Shown here: in pieces, positions 16,202 to 24,780 of the stretch
Layout: each line of letters begins with the position of its first letter
How positions within the stretch are numbered: position 1 is the stretch's first letter
From: Nitratireductor alexandrii
GTDB lineage: Bacteria > Pseudomonadota > Alphaproteobacteria > Rhizobiales > Rhizobiaceae
Reading direction: 5' to 3'
DNA: 64,000 nucleotides
NCBI RefSeq assembly: GCF_004000215.1
Contig: NZ_RBVY01000006.1
Coordinates: 71,910 to 135,909, forward strand
Program-made: the position numbers and the translations under genes
The notes under the pieces: generated by a model
What the model was told of the DNA's origin: nothing
The model's database searches: none
What the model saw: only the letters and a program-made list of their open reading frames with translations

Positions 16202-16719
16202 CGATCAGCAGGCGTCGATTGCTGTGGGCGGGGGGCGGCTTGGCCGCCCTCCTGCCCGCACTCAAACGGCCGGCCCTGTCGGCCGGCATCGTCGAGATCA
16301 CCATGGGCGGCCGCGACAATGGCGCCCATGTCTGGTTCGACCCGATAGGCGTTCTGGTCGAGCCCGGCCAGACCATCCGTTGGACCAATCGCGACCCGGG
16401 AAACTCGCACACCGCCACTGCCTACCACCCGCGAAACGACGATCGGCCACAACGCATGCCTCAGAACGCGGCGCCCTGGAATTCCGATTTCCTGTTGCCG
16501 GAAGAATCCTATTCGCTCACCCTCACGCAACCGGGCGTCTACGACTATTATTGCATTCCGCACGAACATGCGGGCATGGTCGGGCGCATCGTCGTCGGTG
16601 CTCCGGTCAAGGGCGGATGGACCGAAGACGACAGGGCCGGCGACCTGCCCGAGGTTGCGCTGCGCGCCTTTCCGCGCGTCGACGAGATCATGGCGCGCGG
16701 CATCGTGCGGCGCTCGTGA
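16198..16719 (+). CDS. Tat-exported cupredoxin (plastocyanin-like)
   Basis: 173-residue type I copper protein. The N-terminus MTISRRRLLWAGGGLAALLP is a twin-arginine signal. The cupredoxin ligands are visible: His in GNSHTATAYH, then Cys, His and Met in YYCIPHEHAGMVGRIVVG. Such proteins carry electrons in the periplasm. The C-terminal 45 residues (after GAPVKGGWTED) extend past the usual fold. ATG 16198 overlaps the upstream exported protein gene by four bases; the ECF sigma gene starts 28 bases downstream. An orphan cytochrome oxidase subunit I lies 2 kb away and might be an acceptor, but that is speculation. Confidence 0.9.
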   Translation: MTISRRRLLWAGGGLAALLPALKRPALSAGIVEITMGGRDNGAHVWFDPIGVLVEPGQTIRWTNRDPGNSHTATAYHPRNDDRPQRMPQNAAPWNSDFLLPEESYSLTLTQPGVYDYYCIPHEHAGMVGRIVVGAPVKGGWTEDDRAGDLPEVALRAFPRVDEIMARGIVRRS

Positions 16720-16747
16720 CGGCAAAAGGCAACGAAACGAGGTTGTG

Positions 16748-17449
16748 ATGGAACAGCGTCTTTTTACCCGCACCGAACCGGCCCCCGCCGACGACGCAGA
16801 CCTTGTCGCCCGCGCCAGGAGCGGCAGCGAGGAGGCGGTTCGCCTGCTGGTTAGAAAAAACAACCGGCTCCTGTTTCGTCTCGCGCGCGGTTTCGTGCAC
16901 GACGACGCCGAAGCCGAGGACGTCGTGCAGGAAACCTATGTGCGCGCCTTCAGCCGGCTCGACGGATTTCGCGGTGAGGCCGCGGTCTCGACCTGGCTGT
17001 CCAGGATCGCCATCAACGAGGCGGTCGGCCGCCTTAGAAAACGCCGGCCCATGGCCGATCTCGCCGAGTTGGAGACCGGCGCGGCGGGCCCGGCTGGAGA
17101 CAATGTCGTCATGTTCCCGATAGTCCCGAGCGCACCCGACCCGGAAACCGAGACCGCCCGCGAACAGATCAGGGCGACCCTGGAACGGGCGGTCGACATG
17201 CTGCCGCCCGCCTTCCGCACCGTGTTCATCCTACGCGACGTCGAAGGCATGAGCACCGAAGAGACCGCCGCCCATCTGTCGATCCGGCCCGAGACAGCCA
17301 AGACCCGTCTGCATCGCGCCCGGCGCCTGTTGAAAAGAGCGATCGAGAAGGAGCTTTCGGCCAGCTTTGCCGATCTGTTTCCGTTCGACGGCGACAGATG
17401 CGCCCATATGGCCGACAAGGTGATCGAGCGGCTGGGGCAAAGCCAGTGA
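16748..17449 (+). CDS. RNA polymerase sigma factor, ECF (sigma70 family)
   Basis: 233-residue group IV sigma factor. Region 2 (about 18-88) contains RLARGFVHDDAEAEDVVQETYVRAFSRLDGF and STWLSRIAINEA; region 4 (about 140-200) contains VDMLPPAFRTVFILRDVEGMSTEETAAHLSI and TAKTRLHRARRLLK. A C-terminal extension of about 30 residues (FPFDGDRCAHMADKVIERL) with Cys and His follows, as in several rhizobial ECF factors. No anti-sigma gene is adjacent, unusual for this class. It sits between a cupredoxin gene and a MOSC gene whose GTG start overlaps its stop. Its regulon cannot be told from the window. Confidence 0.93.
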   Translation: MEQRLFTRTEPAPADDADLVARARSGSEEAVRLLVRKNNRLLFRLARGFVHDDAEAEDVVQETYVRAFSRLDGFRGEAAVSTWLSRIAINEAVGRLRKRRPMADLAELETGAAGPAGDNVVMFPIVPSAPDPETETAREQIRATLERAVDMLPPAFRTVFILRDVEGMSTEETAAHLSIRPETAKTRLHRARRLLKRAIEKELSASFADLFPFDGDRCAHMADKVIERLGQSQ

Positions 17450-18171
17450 TAGAAACGGCAAAGAGCAAAGGCGCGACGTCGGGTTTCGTGGCCGAAGCTG
17501 TACTGGTCGGCCAGGTCGCGCCGCTCGGACCGAGGCGGATTGCCAGCGGCATCCGCAAGGCGCCGGTGGCCGGTCCCGTGCGGCTGACCCGCGAGGGGCT
17601 GGTCGGCGACCAGCAGGGCGACCGCAAGCACCACGGCGGCCCGGAAAAGGCGCTTCACCACTATCCGACCGACCACTACCCGACCTGGCGCGAACACCAT
17701 CCCGACACCGTCGCCACCTTGGCTACGATCGGCGCCTTCGGCGAAAACCTGTCTTCGCGCGGCGTCACCGAGGCCGATATCTGCATCGGCGACATCTTTC
17801 GCCTCGGCGGAGCGACGGTTCAGGTCTCGCAGGGGCGGCAGCCCTGCTGGCGCCTCAACGAGCGTTTCGGCGAGCCGCATATGGCGCGCCGGGTTCAAGA
17901 AAGCGGCCGGACCGGCTGGTATTACCGGGTGATCGAGGAAGGCGACATCGAGGCCGGCATGACGGCCGAGCTGATCGACAGACCGGCCGGGGCCTGGCCC
18001 CTGGCCCGGCTGGCGCACACGCTCTACCGCGACACGCTGAACCACGACGCGCTTGCCGAGATGGCCGAACTGGCCGTTTTGTCGACCTCCTGGCGCGATC
18101 TCGCACGTCGACGGCTCGCCCGCCGCGCGGTCGAAGACTGGACGTCGCGGCTTTCGACGCCGGCCGGCTGA
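17446..18171 (+). CDS. MOSC domain-containing protein (YiiM-like)
   Basis: 241-residue protein with a beta-rich MOSC domain (about 35-170) and a C-terminal three-helix bundle (about 185-235), the layout of E. coli YiiM. Key features are GDQQGDRKHHGGPEKALHHYP, GAFGENLSSRG and the QPCWRLNERF segment holding the presumed molybdenum-ligating Cys. YiiM reduces N-hydroxylated bases with molybdenum cofactor; substrate here is unknown. The likely start is GTG 17446, overlapping the sigma factor stop by four bases (GTGA). It closes the operon that began at 15770. Confidence 0.85.
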   Translation: MIETAKSKGATSGFVAEAVLVGQVAPLGPRRIASGIRKAPVAGPVRLTREGLVGDQQGDRKHHGGPEKALHHYPTDHYPTWREHHPDTVATLATIGAFGENLSSRGVTEADICIGDIFRLGGATVQVSQGRQPCWRLNERFGEPHMARRVQESGRTGWYYRVIEEGDIEAGMTAELIDRPAGAWPLARLAHTLYRDTLNHDALAEMAELAVLSTSWRDLARRRLARRAVEDWTSRLSTPAG

Positions 18172-18198
18172 GCGCAACCGGATTGCCGGCTCGAAAGA

Positions 18199-18798
18199 CT
18201 ACTCCGTGTCGGTCGCGACGAGCAGCCAGGTGGCGGCGCGCGATCTGTGCTCCCTGCGAAAAGTCCACAGATCCACCGCCTGCAGCAGGCGGGCAGCCTC
18301 TTGCCACGGCATGTCCGCGGCATTGGAGCGTTCCGAGACGAAAATCTCCGAACCGAACCGCACCTTGACGATCGCCGCCAGCTCATCGAAGGCGGTGTCG
18401 ACGATTTCCGCCTGCTGCAACGCGACGAATGTCAGCCACAAATGCCGGCCATTCGCCTCGCGCCGTTCGATCTCCCTGGCGAACACCTCCAGCACGGGTG
18501 GATCAAGCAAAGGCGCGAGGTCGTCGATCCTGCCGGCCGCGTAGCTCTTGAGGATGAACTCGTAGGCGCGCCTTGCTCCGCCCAGGAACTGGGCTTCGTT
18601 GAAAGCCGCGCCCGCCGCCGCGTTGCACGCAGGCGACATCGCCTGCGACGGCGCCACCGGCGGCGGCAGGCCGGAACTCAACAGCGTTTCCCGGCCATGC
18701 TGCTTGTGCCATTCGTGCCAGACAAGCAGATAGGCCCAATAGACGGCCAGAAAGATCACCGGGGCAAGGCTGACGCCGGTCTCGGTCGTCTCGGTCAT
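18199..18798 (-). CDS. Tim44-like domain protein with N-terminal membrane anchor
   Basis: 199 residues: one N-terminal transmembrane helix (about 9-28, APVIFLAVYWAYLLVWHEW), a linker and a Tim44-like domain (about 68-197: QFLGGARRAYEFILKSYAAGRIDDLAPLLDPPVLEVFAREIERREANG). Bacterial Tim44-like proteins (TimA and relatives) are membrane-associated with unclear roles, and some cluster with respiratory genes. It is 70 bases downstream of an orphan cytochrome oxidase subunit I gene on the same strand, and probably co-transcribed. The fold is recognised by eye; function not assigned. Confidence 0.75.
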   Translation of the reverse strand: MTETTETGVSLAPVIFLAVYWAYLLVWHEWHKQHGRETLLSSGLPPPVAPSQAMSPACNAAAGAAFNEAQFLGGARRAYEFILKSYAAGRIDDLAPLLDPPVLEVFAREIERREANGRHLWLTFVALQQAEIVDTAFDELAAIVKVRFGSEIFVSERSNAADMPWQEAARLLQAVDLWTFRREHRSRAATWLLVATDTE

Positions 18799-18868
18799 GA
18801 CACCACTCCTTCAAGCGACGGGTTCCTCGGGCTGTGTGAACGGCCCGCATCCGCCGCGCGTCCCCGTC

Positions 18869-20464
18869 TCAGCCAATCTTCGGCAAGCGCTCGAACTGGT
18901 GGAACGGCGGCGGCGACGGCAGCGTCCACTCGAGTGTGGTCGCGCCCCCGCCCCACGGGTTCGAGGCCGCCAGCCGTTTGCGCAAGAAGGCATCTGCGAC
19001 CGTGACGAAGAACACCAACAATCCGAGCGCGGAAATGTAGGACCCGAGCGAGGAGACCAGGTTCCAGCCGGCGAAAGCGTCGGGAAAGTCGACATAGCGG
19101 CGCGGCATTCCCGCAAGCCCCAGGAAATGCTGCGGAAAAAACACCAGGTTCACACCGACGAACGTCAGCCAGAAATGTAGCCGGGCCAGCGGCTCGCTGT
19201 AGAGATAGCCCGTCATTTTCGGCAGCCAATAGTAGAAGCCGGCGAAGATCGCGAACGCCGCGCCCAGCGACAAGACATAGTGGAAATGGGCGACGACGTA
19301 GTAGGTGTCGTGCAGGGCGCGATCGACGCCCGGATTGGCCAGGACCACCCCGGTCACCCCGCCGATCGTGAACAGCATCACGAAACCGAGCGCCCACAGC
19401 ATCGGCGCGCGAAAGCTGATCGAGCCGCCCCACATCGTAGCGAGCCACGAGAACACCTTGACCCCCGTCGGCACGGCGATGACCATCGACGCGAAAGCGA
19501 AATAGCGCTGCGAGGAAAGCGAAACACCGGAAGTGTACATGTGGTGCGCCCAAACCACGAAACCGATCATGCCGATGGCGACCATGGCGTAGGCCATACC
19601 GAGATACCCGAAGATCGGCTTCCTGGAGAAGGTCGAGATCACATGACTGACGATGCCGAAGGCTGGCAGGACCATGATGTAGACTTCCGGATGACCGAAG
19701 AACCAGAACAGGTGCTGATAGAGTACCGGGTCGCCGCCGCCGGAAGGAAGGAAGAAGGTGGTGCCGAAATTGCGGTCGGTCAGAAGCATGGTGATCGCAC
19801 CGGCAAGCACCGGCAGCGACAGCAGCAGCATGAACGCCGTCACCAGCATCGACCAGGCGAAAAGCGGCATCTTGTGCAGCGTCATGCCCGGCGCGCGCAT
19901 GTTGAAGATAGTGGTGATGAAATTGATCGCGCCGAGGATCGATGACGCGCCCGACAAATGTATGGACAGGATGACCAGGTCGACCGCGGGGCCTGGCTGG
20001 CCGGAAATCGCATAGGGCGGATAGAGCGTCCACCCGCCGCCATGGCCGTTGGTGCCGGGGCTGCCCGGTACGAACAGCGACAACGCAAACAGGAGAAACG
20101 AAACCACCAGCAGCCAGAACGAAATATTGTTCATGCGCGGGAAGGCCATGTCCGGCGCACCGATCATGATCGGCACGAACCAATTGCCGAAACCGCCGAT
20201 CAAGGCGGGCATGATGACGAAAAAAATCATCACCAGCCCGTGGGAGCTCACGAACACGTTGAAGAGCGCGGGATCGGCAAAGAACTGCAGGCCCGGCTGC
20301 TGCAGTTCCATCCGGATGCCGACCGAGAGCGCGGTTCCCAGCACCCCGGCCAGCATCGCGAAGCCGAGATAGAGCGTGCCGATATCCTTATGGTTGGTCG
20401 AGAAAAGCCAACGGCGCGCTCCCCGCGGACGATCGTGTGCCTGGCCGGTCGCATATTCGGACAT
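18869..20464 (-). CDS. ctaD: Cytochrome c oxidase subunit I (orphan, aa3-type)
   Basis: 531-residue haem-copper oxidase subunit I with 12 membrane helices. The essential residues are present: low-spin haem His in [10 protein letters not shown], the His-Tyr pair and D-channel Glu in [13 protein letters not shown], CuB histidines in [11 protein letters not shown]-channel Lys in [15 protein letters not shown], entry Asp in [12 protein letters not shown], and the haem a3/a ligands in [10 protein letters not shown]. This is an A-family proton pump. ATG 20464 follows AGGAGCCCGAG. No subunit II, III or haem A genes are adjacent, so it is an additional copy separated from the main operon. A Tim44-like gene follows. 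Confidence 0.93.
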   Translation of the reverse strand: MSEYATGQAHDRPRGARRWLFSTNHKDIGTLYLGFAMLAGVLGTALSVGIRMELQQPGLQFFADPALFNVFVSSHGLVMIFFVIMPALIGGFGNWFVPIMIGAPDMAFPRMNNISFWLLVVSFLLFALSLFVPGSPGTNGHGGGWTLYPPYAISGQPGPAVDLVILSIHLSGASSILGAINFITTIFNMRAPGMTLHKMPLFAWSMLVTAFMLLLSLPVLAGAITMLLTDRNFGTTFFLPSGGGDPVLYQHLFWFFGHPEVYIMVLPAFGIVSHVISTFSRKPIFGYLGMAYAMVAIGMIGFVVWAHHMYTSGVSLSSQRYFAFASMVIAVPTGVKVFSWLATMWGGSISFRAPMLWALGFVMLFTIGGVTGVVLANPGVDRALHDTYYVVAHFHYVLSLGAAFAIFAGFYYWLPKMTGYLYSEPLARLHFWLTFVGVNLVFFPQHFLGLAGMPRRYVDFPDAFAGWNLVSSLGSYISALGLLVFFVTVADAFLRKRLAASNPWGGGATTLEWTLPSPPPFHQFERLPKIG

Positions 20465-20783
20465 CTCGGGCTCCTGTCGTTCTTCCGCTGCGCATCGACG
20501 TCGGCATCGTCTCCGCAAGCGGTCCTGGTCCGGCGAACCGGCCGCGCGCCAATGCCCCCGAGCGCGTGACCGAACGGGGGGAGTGACGTTCCTCCCGTGT
20601 GGACCCTGCCCGTTCGGCCACGCCTTGCTGTTGATGCCGGTCGTCCCGGCATTCACCCGTTCGCTATCCGGTTGGAGCTGGTGAAGGTCGCGAACGGAAC
20701 ATGATGAGCCTAGCCCGACCTATCCGAAAGACAAGCGGAATTAAATGCTGGTTAAATGCAAAAATATTGCATTAAATACAGGT
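20465..20783. other. Divergent intergenic region ctaD / LysR gene
   Basis: 319 bases without a gene I can support. The ctaD half is GC-rich and shows only a ribosome binding site and weak hairpins. The 80 bases before the LysR gene are AT-rich and hold the dyad at 20755-20773. Promoters of both genes should lie here, but I see no clear -35/-10 pair. Confidence 0.5.
20755..20773. promoter_or_regulatory. Dyad upstream of the LysR gene, candidate autoregulatory site
   Basis: AATGCAAAAATATTGCATT: seven-base arms AATGCAA/TTGCATT around a five-base A/T spacer, ending 10 bases before the LysR ATG. It contains a T-N11-A arrangement typical of LysR operators. Confidence 0.5.
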
Positions 20784-21674
20784 ATGGACATCGATCGGGC
20801 GCGCACTTTTCTGGCAATCGTGCATACGGGCAGTTTTCTGCGTGCCGCCGAACGGCTGCACGTCACGCAGACCACCGTGAGCGCGCGTATCAGGACGCTG
20901 GAGGACGAGCTCGGCCGCCGCCTTTTCGTGCGCAATCGCAACGGAGCGAGACTAACCGCCGCCGGAAGCGAGTTCGAGCGCTTCGCCCAGATGTTCGTCC
21001 AGGTGTGGGAAGGGGCCAGGCAGCAGCTCGCCGTTCCGAGCGGCCGCGACGGCGTGGTCAGCCTCGGCGCCGAACTCAGCCTGTGGAGCCCGCTGCTGGT
21101 CGAATGGATGGCCGAGATGCGCCGCCGTCAGCCCCGGCTTGCGGTGCGCGCGCATGTCGGAATTCCCGACCGGCTGATCGAGGATCTGCGAACGGGCGCA
21201 CTCGACGTGGCCCTGCTCTATGCCCCCCAATTGCTGCCCGGCTTCAAGGTGGAACTCCTGCGCGAAGAGCATCTCGTTCTGGTGCGTGCCGTCGGCCGGA
21301 ACGACGAGCCCGCCCCGTCCGAGGACTATATCTATGTGGACTGGGGGGCCGCCTTCTCGGCCCAGCACGGCGCCCATTCTCCGGCTTTCGGCGAGCCCGG
21401 CACCTATGTCGGCTTCGGCCCGCTCGGCCTGGCCTATCTTCTCAAGGTCGGCGGCAGCGGTTATTTCCGGCGCGGCATGGTCGCGCCGCTGATCAATGCC
21501 GGACAGCTCGAACTGGTCGAGAACGCGCCGCGCTTCACCTATCCGGCCTATGCGGTCTATCCCGAGGACGTCGACCAACGCCCCCAGATCGGCGCCGCCC
21601 TGTCGGTGTTGCGCAAGGTCCTGGCCGACGACGCGGCGCAGGCATCGGCCGCTAAACGCAGCACCCCGCGCTGA
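20784..21674 (+). CDS. LysR family transcriptional regulator
   Basis: 296-residue regulator. The N-terminal helix-turn-helix is IDRARTFLAIVHTGSFLRAAERLHVTQTTVSARIRTLEDELGRRLF; the remainder is the periplasmic-binding-like effector domain, with DVALLYAPQLLPGFKVELLREEHLVLV. The start ATG 20784 begins at the conserved MDIDRARTF; a frame open from 20745 would cover the palindromic operator. It faces a convergent iron alcohol dehydrogenase gene only 22 bases downstream. Target and inducer are unknown; it may regulate the alcohol/aldehyde dehydrogenase pair, though the two do not share a promoter. Confidence 0.92.
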   Translation: MDIDRARTFLAIVHTGSFLRAAERLHVTQTTVSARIRTLEDELGRRLFVRNRNGARLTAAGSEFERFAQMFVQVWEGARQQLAVPSGRDGVVSLGAELSLWSPLLVEWMAEMRRRQPRLAVRAHVGIPDRLIEDLRTGALDVALLYAPQLLPGFKVELLREEHLVLVRAVGRNDEPAPSEDYIYVDWGAAFSAQHGAHSPAFGEPGTYVGFGPLGLAYLLKVGGSGYFRRGMVAPLINAGQLELVENAPRFTYPAYAVYPEDVDQRPQIGAALSVLRKVLADDAAQASAAKRSTPR

Positions 21675-21696
21675 AGCAGCTAAGACGAGGCAACCG

Positions 21697-22872
21697 TCAA
21701 GAAACGGCGCCCTCGATCGCCGCCTCCAGGATGCTGCGCGCGCCCTCCGTCGTCAGCGCCACCGGATTACCGCCGGCGGTCGGGTCGACGATTGCCATTT
21801 GCGCGATCAGCTCCTTGCGGTCCGCATCCATGTCGAGCCCCGCGATCAGATCGCCGAGCCGATGCGGCACCTCGAGACAGTCGCGCAGGGCGAGGACCGT
21901 ACGAAAAAAACCGTCAAAACCGCCGGAAATGCCGCAATAGGCCGCGAGCCGGGCGATGCGTTCGTCGATCGCCGGGCGGTTCGCCGCCAGCACATAGGGC
22001 ATGAACACCGCGTTGGTCATGCCGTGATGGGTGTCGTAGAGCGCCCCGACCGGGTGCGAGAGCGCGTGGATCGCGCCGAGCCCCTTCTGGAAGGCTGTCG
22101 CCCCCATCGCCGCGGCCGCCATCATCCGCGCGCGCGCGGCAATGTCGCTGCCATCCAAAAACGCCTTGGGCAGGTTTTCCAGCACCAGGCGTACGCCCTC
22201 GGCCGCGATCCCGTCCGCCATCGGATGGAAGCCCGGCGCGCAATAGGCCTCCAGACAATGCGCCAACGCGTCCATGCCGGTTCCCGCGGTAATGAAGGGT
22301 GGCATGCCGACGGTAAGCTCCGGATCGGCAATGACGACCGCCGGCAGCATTTTGGGATGAAAGATCACCTTCTTGGTGTGTGTGGCCTCGTTGGTGAGCA
22401 CGCCGGCCCGCCCGACCTCCGAGCCGGTTCCCGCCGTCGTCGGCACCGCCACGATCGGCGCGACGGCCTCCGCGTCGGCACGGGTCCACCAGTCGCCGAC
22501 ATCCTCGAAATCCCAGACCGGGCGAGTCTGGCCGGCCTGGAAGGCGATCAGCTTGCCGAGATCGAGCGCCGACCCGCCGCCAAAGGCGATCACACCGTCA
22601 TGGCCGCCCGTCGCAAAGGCCGAAACGCCGGCCGTCAGATTGGCCTCGACCGGGTTGGGCTTGACCTCGGAAAAGACGCCGTGAGCGATGTTGGCCTCCG
22701 TCAAAATCGCCAGCGCCCGGCCAACCACCGGCAGCCTGGCCAGGCCGGGATCGGTGACGAAGAGCGGGCGGGCAATGCCGGCCATGCGCAGCGCCTCGGG
22801 CAACTCCGCGATGCGGCCCGGACCGAAGCGGATCGCGGTGGGAAAACTCCAATTGGCGGTCAATCTGGTCAT
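21697..22872 (-). CDS. Iron-containing alcohol dehydrogenase
   Basis: 391-residue group III alcohol dehydrogenase. The NAD-binding motif GGGSALDLGKLIAF and the metal site (Asp and His in TAGTGMDALAHCLEAYCAP, later His residues in ALSHPVGALYDTHHGMTNAV) are intact. These enzymes interconvert small alcohols or hydroxy acids with aldehydes or ketones using NAD. It lies 82 bases after an aldehyde dehydrogenase gene on the same strand, so the two likely carry an alcohol through to an acid. The substrate is not determined. Confidence 0.93.
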   Translation of the reverse strand: MTRLTANWSFPTAIRFGPGRIAELPEALRMAGIARPLFVTDPGLARLPVVGRALAILTEANIAHGVFSEVKPNPVEANLTAGVSAFATGGHDGVIAFGGGSALDLGKLIAFQAGQTRPVWDFEDVGDWWTRADAEAVAPIVAVPTTAGTGSEVGRAGVLTNEATHTKKVIFHPKMLPAVVIADPELTVGMPPFITAGTGMDALAHCLEAYCAPGFHPMADGIAAEGVRLVLENLPKAFLDGSDIAARARMMAAAAMGATAFQKGLGAIHALSHPVGALYDTHHGMTNAVFMPYVLAANRPAIDERIARLAAYCGISGGFDGFFRTVLALRDCLEVPHRLGDLIAGLDMDADRKELIAQMAIVDPTAGGNPVALTTEGARSILEAAIEGAVS

Positions 22873-22954
22873 GGCTGTCGGTTCGCTGGATTGGACGGAA
22901 AAGGAAATCTCGCGATCCGCACGCGGCGGGGCCGAGCAACGGACATGCGAAAGG

Positions 22955-24340
22955 TCACGACACCTCCCGCAGATGATAGCTCTTCGGCCGGGTCAGGTTC
23001 TCATAGCCGACCACCGACATCGCCCCACCCTTGCCGGTATCCTTGACGCCGGTCCAAACGAGGCCCGGATCGACATAGTCGCAGCGATTCATGAACACCG
23101 TACCCGTCTCGACCCGGTCGCCTATCGCGGCGGCATGGTCGGTGTCGCGCGTCCAGATCGAGGCGGTGAGCCCGTAGGGACTGTCGTTCATCAGCGCGAT
23201 CGCCTCCTCGTCGTTTCGCACCTTCATGATGCCGACGACAGGCCCGAAGCTCTCCTCGCGCATCACGCTCATCTGGTGGTCGACCTCGGTCAGCACCTCC
23301 GGCGCGATATAGGGCGAGCCCGGCAGGTCCCGTTCCACGCGCATGCCGATATGCGCCCGCGCGCCCTTGCGCAGCGCCTCGGCTTTCTGCTCGCGGATGA
23401 AATCGGCGAAGCGCGCCTGCGCCATCGGCCCCATCGTGGTCGCCGGATCGAGCGGATCGCCGACAACGTAGTTTTTCGTTTCGGCCACGAAACCGTCGAC
23501 GAAATCGTCATAGATGTCGGCATGCACGTAGACCCGCTCGATGCCGCAACAGCACTGGCCGGTATTGTAAAAGGCCCCGTCGACCAGATTGGCGATGGCG
23601 TGGTCGAGCTTGGCGTCGGGCAAAACGTAGGCGGGATCCTTGCCGCCGAGCTCGAGGCCGAGCGTGGTGAAGGTGCCGGCCGCCGCCTTTTCGATCGCGC
23701 GCCCGCCGCCGACCGAGCCGGTGAAATTGCAATGGTCGACCTTGCCGGACGCCAGAAGCCGCTCCGTCTGGCCATGGTTCATCACCAGGTTCTGGAACAG
23801 ACCTTGCGGCAGGTCAGCCCCGTCGAACGCGGCCTGGAAACGCTCGCCGACCAGAAGGGTCTGCGCGGCATGTTTCAGGATCACCGAATTGCCGGCCATC
23901 AGCGCGGGCACGATCGAATTGACCGCGGTCAGATAGGGATAGTTCCACGGCGCGATGGTGAAGACGACGCCCAGCGGCGCGCGTTTGAGATAGCGTCGGA
24001 AACCGGGCCTGTCGTCCGGCGGGACGAACGGCTTGAGCGCGGTCTCGGCCAGTTCCACCATATAGCGGGTGCGTTCCTCCACGCCGCCCTTTTCGCCACC
24101 GTAACGCACCGGCCGGCCCATCTGCCAGGCAAGTTCCGGCACGATCTCGTCATTCATGGCCAAAAGCGCGTCGAGGAAGCCGAGCAGGTATTTCGCGCGT
24201 TCGGCAAGCGGCGTCTGCGCCCAATCCGCCTGCGCAGCGCGCGCTCGCTCCGCCGCAGCATTGATTGCCTGGTCGGAAGCGACTGGCCGCTCTGCGTAAA
24301 CCGAGCCGTCGACGGGGGATTTCAGCTTCACGGTTTCCAA
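22955..24340 (-). CDS. Aldehyde dehydrogenase family protein
   Basis: NAD(P)-dependent aldehyde dehydrogenase of about 461 residues. Motifs seen are FTIAPWNYPYLTAVNSIVPALMAGNSVILK, FTGSVGGGRAIEKAA, the catalytic base Glu in LGLELGGKDPAYV and the nucleophile Cys in NTGQCCCGIERVYV. No ATG opens the frame: candidates are TTG 24367 (no ribosome site, overlapping the toxin gene), TTG 24340 preceded by TAGGGA, and GTG 24331. I chose 24340. It follows the PIN toxin gene by 20 bases on the same strand and precedes the alcohol dehydrogenase, so it may now be transcribed from the toxin-antitoxin promoter. Confidence 0.9.
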   Translation of the reverse strand: METVKLKSPVDGSVYAERPVASDQAINAAAERARAAQADWAQTPLAERAKYLLGFLDALLAMNDEIVPELAWQMGRPVRYGGEKGGVEERTRYMVELAETALKPFVPPDDRPGFRRYLKRAPLGVVFTIAPWNYPYLTAVNSIVPALMAGNSVILKHAAQTLLVGERFQAAFDGADLPQGLFQNLVMNHGQTERLLASGKVDHCNFTGSVGGGRAIEKAAAGTFTTLGLELGGKDPAYVLPDAKLDHAIANLVDGAFYNTGQCCCGIERVYVHADIYDDFVDGFVAETKNYVVGDPLDPATTMGPMAQARFADFIREQKAEALRKGARAHIGMRVERDLPGSPYIAPEVLTEVDHQMSVMREESFGPVVGIMKVRNDEEAIALMNDSPYGLTASIWTRDTDHAAAIGDRVETGTVFMNRCDYVDPGLVWTGVKDTGKGGAMSVVGYENLTRPKSYHLREVS

Positions 24341-24360
24341 GGTTTTTTTCCCTACTATCT

Positions 24361-24780
24361 TTAGCAAGCGAGCGTTCGAACATGGCCCTCGCGCCCATAT
24401 GCGAGGATCGGCCGATCACTGGTCACCAGGACGAAATCATGGGACCACGCCGTCGAAACCAGCATCCGGTCCATGGGGTCCCCGAGAATCTCTCCCGGCA
24501 GGAAGGAAGAGGCGATCATGATCGGTGGCGAAACCGGGCTCAGCTTGGCCTGCATCTGTTCGATGAATCTGTCGAAAAAATCGAGTGGCGCCAACGGCAA
24601 GCTCAATTGTCCTTTCGCCACTCCCACGCCCATCTCCCAAGCGGAAATTGGAGAGACGTAGAGGCGGCCATCGTGAGCCGCCTCTGAAATTGCGCGATCG
24701 GCTTCAGGATCAAGGCGCGTGTCGTTGGCCACGAATATCATCGCGCAGGTATCCAGAAGAAGGTCGGCCGCCTCAATCAT
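24361..24780 (-). CDS. PIN domain toxin, VapC-like
   Basis: 139-residue PIN-fold ribonuclease. The acidic metal-binding residues are visible: Asp10 in LLLDTCAM, Glu49 in SAWEMG, Asp101/Asp104 in GDPMDRML and Asp122 in LVTSDRPIL. Such toxins cleave RNA and are held inactive by a cognate antitoxin. ATG 24780 overlaps the upstream gene's stop by four bases, the classic antitoxin-first arrangement. The partner is not a standard VapB but a DUF7662-type protein with an antitoxin-like tail. Base composition appears less GC-rich than the neighbours by eye, suggesting acquisition. Confidence 0.88.
   Translation of the reverse strand: MIEAADLLLDTCAMIFVANDTRLDPEADRAISEAAHDGRLYVSPISAWEMGVGVAKGQLSLPLAPLDFFDRFIEQMQAKLSPVSPPIMIASSFLPGEILGDPMDRMLVSTAWSHDFVLVTSDRPILAYGREGHVRTLAC

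Noticed and set aside
18869-20464. A complete cytochrome oxidase operon
   Set aside because: Only subunit I is present; no ctaC, ctaE, ctaB or ctaG-like gene is found beside it.
20465-20783. A short gene between ctaD and the LysR gene
   Set aside because: Open frames are short, lack ribosome binding sites and have no recognisable product.
22688-24364. A 558-codon + strand frame over the aldehyde dehydrogenase gene
   Set aside because: Shadow of the real minus-strand gene with catalytic Glu and Cys intact.
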